A DNA stretch of 64,000 nt from Adiantum capillus-veneris (Eukaryota; Streptophyta; Polypodiopsida; Polypodiales; Pteridaceae), in assembly GCA_014529385.2 (NCBI GenBank), contig CM043955.1:136348108-136412107 (forward strand), given 5' to 3'. The notes beneath the pieces were generated by a model. The model searched no databases and was not told where the DNA came from. It saw only the letters and a list, made by a program, of their open reading frames with translations. Of the stretch, positions 55,341 through 64,000 are shown one piece after another. A program made the position numbers and the translations under genes. Position 1 is the stretch's first letter, and the number at the start of each line of letters is the position of its first letter.

Positions 55341-56680
55341 ACTTCCCTATTTCTAGTCGAGACCATGCCTGAATGGAGTGAGAAGGTTGTGAAAATTGTA
55401 GTTAATGGTTTTCCACCCAAAGAGCTTCATAAGGATATAGCTCGAAAACTATTAGAGAAATGTGAACCTTATTCTCTAATTCCGGGAACTCTCTACAAGC
55501 TAGGGAAGGACAATATTCTTAGACGTTGTACTCATGACTCGGATGAGTATTTATACATACTACAAGAATCCCACATGGGTATAGCCGGAGGACATTTCTT
55601 AGGGGAACTAACTGCTAGAAAGGTGTTGCAATAAGCCTATTGGTGGCCTACCTTATTCAAGGATGCATCACTTTTTTCAAAAGGGTGTGATGAATTCCAA
55701 CGTTACAAGATCACACAATGAAAGAATAAGATGCCCTTACATCCTATTAAAGTGACTCAACCATTTGAAAAATGGGGTTTAGACTATAGGCCCAATTAGT
55801 CCGGCAGCCCGTAACACTCAATCATGATATATTATTGTTGCCATTGACTATGTGATAAAGTGGGCAGAAGCCAAGGCGACATGCAAGGCTGATGCAAGGT
55901 CAATCGCCAAGTTTCTCTTTGAGAACATTATTACACGATTTGGTTGTCCCTTTGAGATTGTGAGTGACAATGGTACTCATTTTATAAATAGAGTGATTAA
56001 GGAACTCACAAAAAACTTTATGATAGCCCACCATAAGTCTACACCTTATTATCCACAAGAAAATGGACAAGCTAAGAGCACTAACAAGACCTTAATTTCT
56101 ATCTTCACCAAAAAAATAGAAGCTCATCGCACATATTGGGATTTGAAGCTAACTTCAGCTCTATGAGCTTATCATACTTCTAAAAAGTGGCTATTAATTG
56201 TATACCATTCAAGATAGTATATGGCCAAGAAGCAGTTATGCCATGGGAGTTTGTAATTCCTATTCTACTGGCAACTTCACAAGAAGGTTGGGATGATAAC
56301 CCTTTAGTTGAGCGTTTATATATCCTTGAGAGGTTGAATGAAGAAAGACAATTGGTTGTGCAAAATGAACTTGTGGAAAAAGATAGGAGAAAGAAATGGT
56401 TTAATCGTCATAAAGAACAAGGATATCAAGGTTGGAGATAAAGTCCTTATGTATGGAGTGCATAACAAGAAGAAAAAGTTGAAATATACGAAAAGAGACC
56501 ATATAGAGTATGCGAAATCACCCCACAAGGTACCATTTGTGTGGATACTCTTGATGGAATTGAAACCATTGGATTCCTCAATGGGAGTAAATTTAAAAAA
56601 TACTATGGTACTTTAAGCCAAGAGGAGCTACGTGCCATCCATTAAAAAAAGGCAGCCAAGGCACAAGCGGAATTGAAAAA
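55341..56680 (+). pseudogene. integrase with Lys at the catalytic Glu position (A4)
   Basis: Zinc domain: HMGIAGGHFLGEL, then CDEFQRY, where the second Cys of the zinc pair is Phe. Core: FEKWGLDY (frame break), TRFGCPFEIVSDNGTHF, then YYPQENGQAKSTNKTL with Lys at the DD35E Glu position. C-terminal part: FKIVYGQEAVMPWEF, KNKDIKVGDKVLMYG and KKKLKYTKRDH. At least four stops or shifts. It shares the Lys with A1 and A3. Confidence 0.9.
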
Positions 56681-57880
56681 GATACAAGCTCAAGCCGAGG
56701 CTAAGGAGTGACAACAACGTATTAGACGCAATGAGAGGCCAACCTTGGAGTTACACATGCAATTCAAGTTGAAATAGAGGATGATTGGTTGGACTTTGAC
56801 ACACCTCTATGATACCCTATTGAGCTAAATAGTGCCTATGAAAAAGTGTTATATAACACCTTATTGGACACAGGTGCTAAATATAATCTGCTATGATATG
56901 GAGTGTGGTGTCAGCTAGGGAAGCCTTCTCTATCTGAGAGTACCATCCAATTCAAGGGTATCAACAAGAAAAAACTACGATTTTTGGAACCTGACACATT
57001 TTTATCAGTTATGAAAACGGGGTCGTAGCTCAAGACTTTTTGGTCATGCTTGCCGGAACTATGGAAGGAAATATAAACCTAGGATGCAGGTGGATGATAG
57101 TAACCAAATGCACTATTGATTGGGACTGGGAGTGTCACAACACGAAACCAACTCTTAGCCCTGCCACTCAAGCGAGAGTCCTTGAGATATCACCTCTTGA
57201 GGAAATACCACCCAAAACATTGCATGTCCAAGAGGTTGAACCATCTGTACCTATGGCCCAACCCTCTAGAGCTTCAACTTATGTAGCTGAAACAAAACAT
57301 GAGACGCAGAAGACCCATTGTAATATAACCAAGAAAACATACAAATGGGTCCCTAAAGCTTCTTTAACAACCATTTCTGACGCTAAAAAACAAAAGCCTT
57401 GTAAGAGACGCCCCACTTGCTCCAAGAAAGGTAAGAAAATGTTGCCTTGGATTCCTAAAAGACTATTGGAAGCCCAAGGCTACTATGAAAGGAATGATCA
57501 AATTTGGGTGCCTAAACGTAGGTTGTGTTCTTGCCTATAAGCTATAGACCCATGTGAGTTAATCCTGTAATGATAAAGCCAATTGAAGATCGTGGGAAGG
57601 GAAAGATCACAGAACACTATACACCTGATCTAGAGCTAGTTTGGGTACACTAGCGAGAATGACTTGTTTTGATAGGCTCAAACATAGAAAAAACAAATGA
57701 AGCTTCTTTCTCTTCATGTAGTTCTTCAACAGAAACACAAGCTTCTTCACATCTTCCACCTACCACCAAAATTGAAGAAGCTTATGCCTTTCAAATATTA
57801 GCCATGAAACATGGTCTGACAAGGGCCCCATACCATGGGGCAAGAGCCACACGTAGCATCACCAATATGGTCACCTAGTG
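56681..57880 (+). pseudogene. ORF2: post-integrase retropepsin-like protein (A4)
   Basis: Reads ELNSAYEKVLYNTLLDTGAKYNLL at about 56830-56895. A stop and frameshifts follow, then ENGVVAQDFLVMLAG, INLGCRWM, TKCTIDW (57040-57125) and a long open tail to 57540: TKKTYKWVPKASL, KKQKPCKRRPTCSKKGKK and LEAQGYYERNDQIWVPKRRLC. The piece 57669-57878 matches the Ser-rich end of the A3 version, then diverges. DTGA is conserved in this third copy. The N-terminal part is fuller than in A3. Confidence 0.7.
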
Positions 57881-58074
57881 ATGCACAAGAACGAATAAGA
57901 GAACTCGTAGCCAAAAAAGTCTTAAAAAAAAGGGGAGGGGCAAGAGCCCTCGCATAATCCACACACGCCTCCCCTCTTTTTTTTCTTTGCATGGTTTGAG
58001 TTCATTGACATTATCCTTTAAAAGTCTTGGTGTTGTTCATTGATTGCGCCTACACACGAATCATTTTCTAGCTA
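57881..58074. other. Short unassigned stretch after A4
   Basis: No gene. A poly-A/G patch near 57920 and a poly-T near 57978 are present. No LTR or PPT of family A is visible. Confidence 0.4.
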
Positions 58075-60665
<2,591 letters not shown>

Positions 60666-60666
60666 T

Positions 60667-60667
<1 letters not shown>

Positions 60668-60700
<33 letters not shown>
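60668..60700. repeat. (CT)n microsatellite
   Basis: About 16 CT units directly downstream, on the minus strand, of the PPR pseudogene. Read-through of the PPR frame into it gives an Arg-Glu repeat, an artefact. Confidence 0.95.
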
Positions 60701-60703
<3 letters not shown>

Positions 60704-60705
60704 GC

Positions 60706-61168
60706 AGATCGTCATCAAGGACTTGTGTTGTCTTTACTAGACCACCGCATTTGACATACATGTCCACTAAAGCATTGCCAAGCACGATTTCCTCCCCTAG
60801 CAAAAGATGTTTCATGTACATCATGTTGCTTTGAATTGCAATGCATCTGCACATAGAAATTCAAAGCATCTTGATCTTTGCCATGTTGGGCATACCCCCT
60901 TATTAATGCAAACCAAGGGACCACATCCCAATTGGCAACTCCTCAAAAAATTTTGAGCTTTTATTAGAGCACCACATATCGTATACATATCAATTGCTAT
61001 GTTGCCAAGTGTAGTAAATTTTTCCTAGCAATCCTTGTTTGTAAATCTACTCATGAACTAGTTCCCCCGAGTGCTCGTCTTCTTCATTGTCACATGCTTT
61101 TAATTAACTGGAAAAAGTCACCGTATTCAAGGAGAATTCCTTTCTCTGCATCCATTCTAAAAACATTA
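60706..61168 (-). pseudogene. Pentatricopeptide-repeat (PPR) protein fragment
   Basis: Three minus-strand frames together show PPR repeats. About 61020-60960 reads KQGLLGK and LIDMYTICGALIKAQNFL. The region 60924-60840 reads DVVPWFALIRGYAQHGKDQDALNFYVQM. The region 60800-60720 reads GEEIVLGNALVDMYVKCGGLVKTTQVL. This is the alternating layout of plant PLS-type PPR proteins, which bind organelle RNA for editing or processing. At least three frameshifts and stops are seen, and both ends are missing. The upstream end is interrupted by a MITE at 61169. It may also be a fragment captured by a transposon. Confidence 0.8.
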
Positions 61169-61456
61169 GGGTGAAAGCATGTTAATGTGTTGCACTTTTT
61201 GTGCTAGTTAGCACTTTCAAGTTAGCACATCTTTAAAAAGTTGGGCATCCAGTAAATTTTGTACAAATAATATCAAAAATTTTCAGAGGTTGTACATTTG
61301 GATATCTTGTTTCAAGATCTTTCTACTGATATATCATACGTTATAGATCTTAGAGATGTAGCTCATGTTATTGTACTAGTTAGCATATGTCAAAATTGTG
61401 CTAGTTAACATTGTCCCGGACATGAAAAAGTGTGACACATTAACATGCTTTCACCC
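61169..61456. mobile_element. MITE with ATTA duplication, 288 bp
   Basis: Ends GGGTGAAAGCATGTTAATGT (61169-61188) and its complement (61437-61456). Inverted similarity extends to about 32 bases with two mismatches. Flanked by ATTA on both sides (61165-61168, 61457-61460). A TTA or ATTA duplication suggests a Tourist/PIF-Harbinger-like element, but the end sequence is not one I recognise. The interior repeats TAGTTAGCA-type motifs and codes for nothing. Confidence 0.87.
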
Positions 61457-61460
61457 ATTA

Positions 61461-62344
61461 AAGCATCGATCTGAATATTGTATTTGCTTTTGCTTTCCCT
61501 TGACTACTAGAGCATATAAGACTATAGTTACATGCGCATCTAAGAGACGCCTCAACATGATTGGTGTAAGATTTTTTTATGGAAGACAACATATAATAGT
61601 GTAAAAAATAAAACGTGACATAACACGGCCTCCTCCCTAGTTTCAACTTTTTTAGGCATGATGAGCGTATAGAGAATGTATTAGGACATTGTCAAGGCTC
61701 TACCAGTAGAGTGTCACATGCCTCTTGAGTCATGGCTCCTAGCTAGATTTACTCACCTTGAGGTCCTTATTGTATTTAAGCCTTCTCAGACTCATGCCTT
61801 TGCATGTTCTTTGAGGTTCAATGAGAGGGTCACCTCCATATAGCTACTAATGAGGCACCAAAGGTAGCTGAGTGTTTTTTATAGTGGATTCAAGTTGTGG
61901 GCATCAAAGGGAGGATCTATGTGCTTGTTGATCCTCCTAACCCGATCAATTTTGAGAATCAACATTGGAGGCTTTGGGCTTGGGAGAGTTTCCCTTTAGC
62001 ATGAGTGCAGTAGGACCCTAGGGAGTGGTTTTGGTGGGATGATTTTGCTTCAATCAATCACCCAAGGATCCCTTTCTTCTAGTACACAACACGATTGGGG
62101 TGTCACATACTGGCTACTTAGAGAGAGACTCACCATGCTATAAAAAGTGTCTAGCAAGAGGTGTTAGGGTAAAGGTGTCGTGCCTTTGCCCGAGGTCAAA
62201 CCTCCAAATGCCCATTGACTCTACTAACTTACTCAGTTATTCTTTATACATAGAAGAATAAGGAGTGAGTGTTGCTTCTTGCCACTCTGCTCCACACCAC
62301 ATTGTGCTCTCTCTCTCCCCACATGCATGCATGTACGCACTTCA
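61461..62344. other. Unassigned region
   Basis: No gene recognised. The plus strand gives protein-like but stop-broken stretches at 61640-62100. If the primer-like site at 62347 is real, its end (to 62344, ending TTCA) would be a 5' LTR. No matching repeat was found. Confidence 0.3.
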
Positions 62345-62346
62345 AC

Positions 62347-63685
62347 TAGTATCAGAGCTTGAGAATTGAAGAGCACCATTGCAACTCAAAAGGGAAACAG
62401 GAAGGGAAGTAGAAAAAAATTCAACACATTTTTGTGTATCTGTTTTGTTCTATCAAAAAGGTTTGTGTTCAAGCCAATTCCCTCTAATCTTGGCCAATTG
62501 TTTTGTGCTCTTCAACTTTGCAGAAGAAAGTTTCTCAGAATCCTCACCAATTTTGAGATACGTCGCTCATACTACCTATTGCAAGTCATGTAGGTTAGGC
62601 TGAAAATTTTGCAAACCAAATTTTTCCTGGTTAGAATCAACATTTTACGTCTACATGATTTGAGAGTTATCTACTTCAGACAGTAGGGTGGTCTACTTTT
62701 GCAGGTTCTTTTGCATATAGGTTCTTTGCATTGTAAGAGTTTTTTGGAATGTGTATATGTATGCATACATAGGTGGCATACACTTGCAGATTGATATACA
62801 AGACATGTATTTGTATTGTGGTGATTTAGAGTGCTTTTGGAGATCATTTGCTACATACAAAGAGCTTGGATTGAGCTTGGTCATCCTCTTGTTTTGTGCA
62901 TATATTATTTTCTCTCAATGAAGAGAGTGTGATCTAAGAATTTCAGCAAATCTATGCGCAACCTTGAGAACTTTTGCTGGATGTATGCACTCTTGTGGAC
63001 TCTCAAGATTTGAGAGTGGATTTGTCACAGGTTATGCACATTGACTCATGTCATTGAGTGAATTTTGGAGAGTGTGGTGCATGGAATTGCATAGAGTTTT
63101 GCAAGCATTTTAGCATGATTGTGAGTTGATTTTTTATTTGATTTAGATGCTCATTTGTATTGACATGTGGATGCACATGATGTGTGCTTTTTGGTGATGA
63201 TATTCTCCGTTTTGCGATGGCATATGTGGGCTGATTTTTAGCTATTTTTGAACATCAGTTTGTGTCAGAAGATTTTGGCTGGTTTGCATCCAAGTTCTTT
63301 TGCCACCAGTAATTGTCTTGCTTGCAGAGTGCGGTTGATGCACTTTATGTTTTGGATTATAGGATTGTTTTCCAGGTTGAGAGATTGAGACTTTGGGGCA
63401 GCTCATATATGCTTGAGTGTGGATTTTGTGTTGGTTTGCTCATGGTTTTTAGCATGTTTATGGCATGTGTGGTTATTATGGTCAGATAGCCAGAATACTG
63501 TCAAAACTTTACCAAAGTTTTTTAGAATTTTGTGTGTTCATGTGCATGGTTTGCAATCGCAAATTGATTGCATTTTGGCACTGAGTGGTTGCTTTTCCAT
63601 AGTGTTCTGGCATCACATTGTGAGAGTGTTTTCTAACAAGATTATGTCACTTGACATGTATGCAATAATCTCTTCGAGGGGAGAT
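62347..63685 (+). mobile_element. Possible small non-autonomous LTR element interior
   Basis: TAGTATCAGAGC at 62347-62358 differs at one base from the initiator-Met primer site. GAGGGGAGAT at 63676-63685 followed by TGTTGATG resembles a PPT and LTR start. The 1.3 kb between has no gag or pol motif. It is T/G-rich with many stops. The flanking sequences do not match each other in the window, so LTRs are unproved. Confidence 0.35.
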
Positions 63686-63947
63686 TGTTGATGATAGATA
63701 CATTGGTTACCATATAGTGATCTTGAATTAGAGCGGGTTTTTGGCATCATTTGAGCAATGTTGCTCACTTGTCTCATTACATTGATTGCCATATTTGTTG
63801 ACAATTCTCTTGGACAACTTATGCATAAATGTATGTTGTATTTTGACTTGCTTGGTGTATGAGTTGGCCAGGCTTTGGCTATTGTCAATTGATTGATCTG
63901 TGCTTGATCTTGTTCCACGAGGGCTTGATGGAGTAAGGGGTGAACTC

Positions 63948-63949
<2 letters not shown>

Positions 63950-64000
<51 letters not shown>
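63950..64000. repeat. Poly-G run to the window edge
   Basis: 51 or more uninterrupted G at the end of the window. It may be a genuine mononucleotide tract or a sequencing/assembly artefact. Confidence 0.9.

Larger units (their letters stand above)
52855..57880 (+). mobile_element. Family-A copy A4: pol and ORF2, no LTRs
   Basis: Plus-strand copy starting at CDAHRKLVDNWGEYLQ (end of the protease region) and running through RT, RNase H, integrase and ORF2. Similarity to A3 fades at about 57770-57880. It contains a MITE at 53234-53685 and a 199-bp tandem duplication at 54595-54992. There are many stops and indels. It appears older than A1 and A3. Confidence 0.9.

Overview
This window is repeat-dense land-plant nuclear DNA. 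I see no intact host gene, tRNA, rRNA or CRISPR. Almost everything is long-terminal-repeat (LTR) retrotransposons, nested in and broken by one another, plus three short inverted-repeat elements (MITE-like), long CA/CT microsatellites and one decayed pentatricopeptide-repeat (PPR) gene. The PPR fragment is of the repetitive 'GLLG..IVLGNALVDMY.KCG' kind that I associate with ferns and other seed-free plants. With the retroelement density, this makes a large fern-like genome my best guess, at low confidence.

Layout. 1-3120 (minus): degraded Ty3/gypsy gag-pol running off the left edge. 3121-6720 (plus): probable LTR/leader and a gag-like pseudogene with several stops. 6751-7196: truncated family-A LTR. 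About 7540-16930 (plus): chromovirus-like Ty3 element (element D), whose 5' LTR is split by a complete non-autonomous copia-type element (element C, 9459-12601, TSD TCTAA). 16930-24275 (minus): family-A copy A1, truncated at both ends. 25850-27452 (minus): copia 3' LTR and the RNase H tail. 27452-29669 (plus): family-A 3' end (A2). 29670-30780: unknown coding-like DNA. 30781-31668 and 49769-about 51850 (plus): copia element B1, split by the composite family-A insertion A3 (31669-49768, TSD ACATT). A3 holds a third LTR and a second copia piece, B2 (45151-46909). 51994-52221: hAT-like MITE. 52855-57880 (plus): family-A copy A4. 58075-58206: CT/CA microsatellite. 58207-64000: mostly unassigned, with the PPR pseudogene and its MITE, a possible small copia derivative, and a terminal poly-G run.

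Family A is the most interesting content. It is an Athila/Tat-like Ty3 group: the primer site matches the 3' end of tRNA-Asp, and the reverse transcriptase has an LDGYSGYNQI block. Its order is gag (four zinc knuckles) - protease - RT - RNase H - integrase - ORF2 - ORF3 - PPT - LTR. Three features recur across copies. The protease before RT reads D-G-G instead of D-S/T-G. The catalytic glutamate position of integrase is lysine in all three copies that keep it. ORF2, after integrase, carries a second retropepsin-like domain with a canonical LLDTGA motif and a downstream NLGRTWM. A3 also shows an internal inversion and a three-LTR structure with templated filler at one junction, which suggests DNA-break repair between related elements. 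I infer these processes from alignments by eye and ran no database search.
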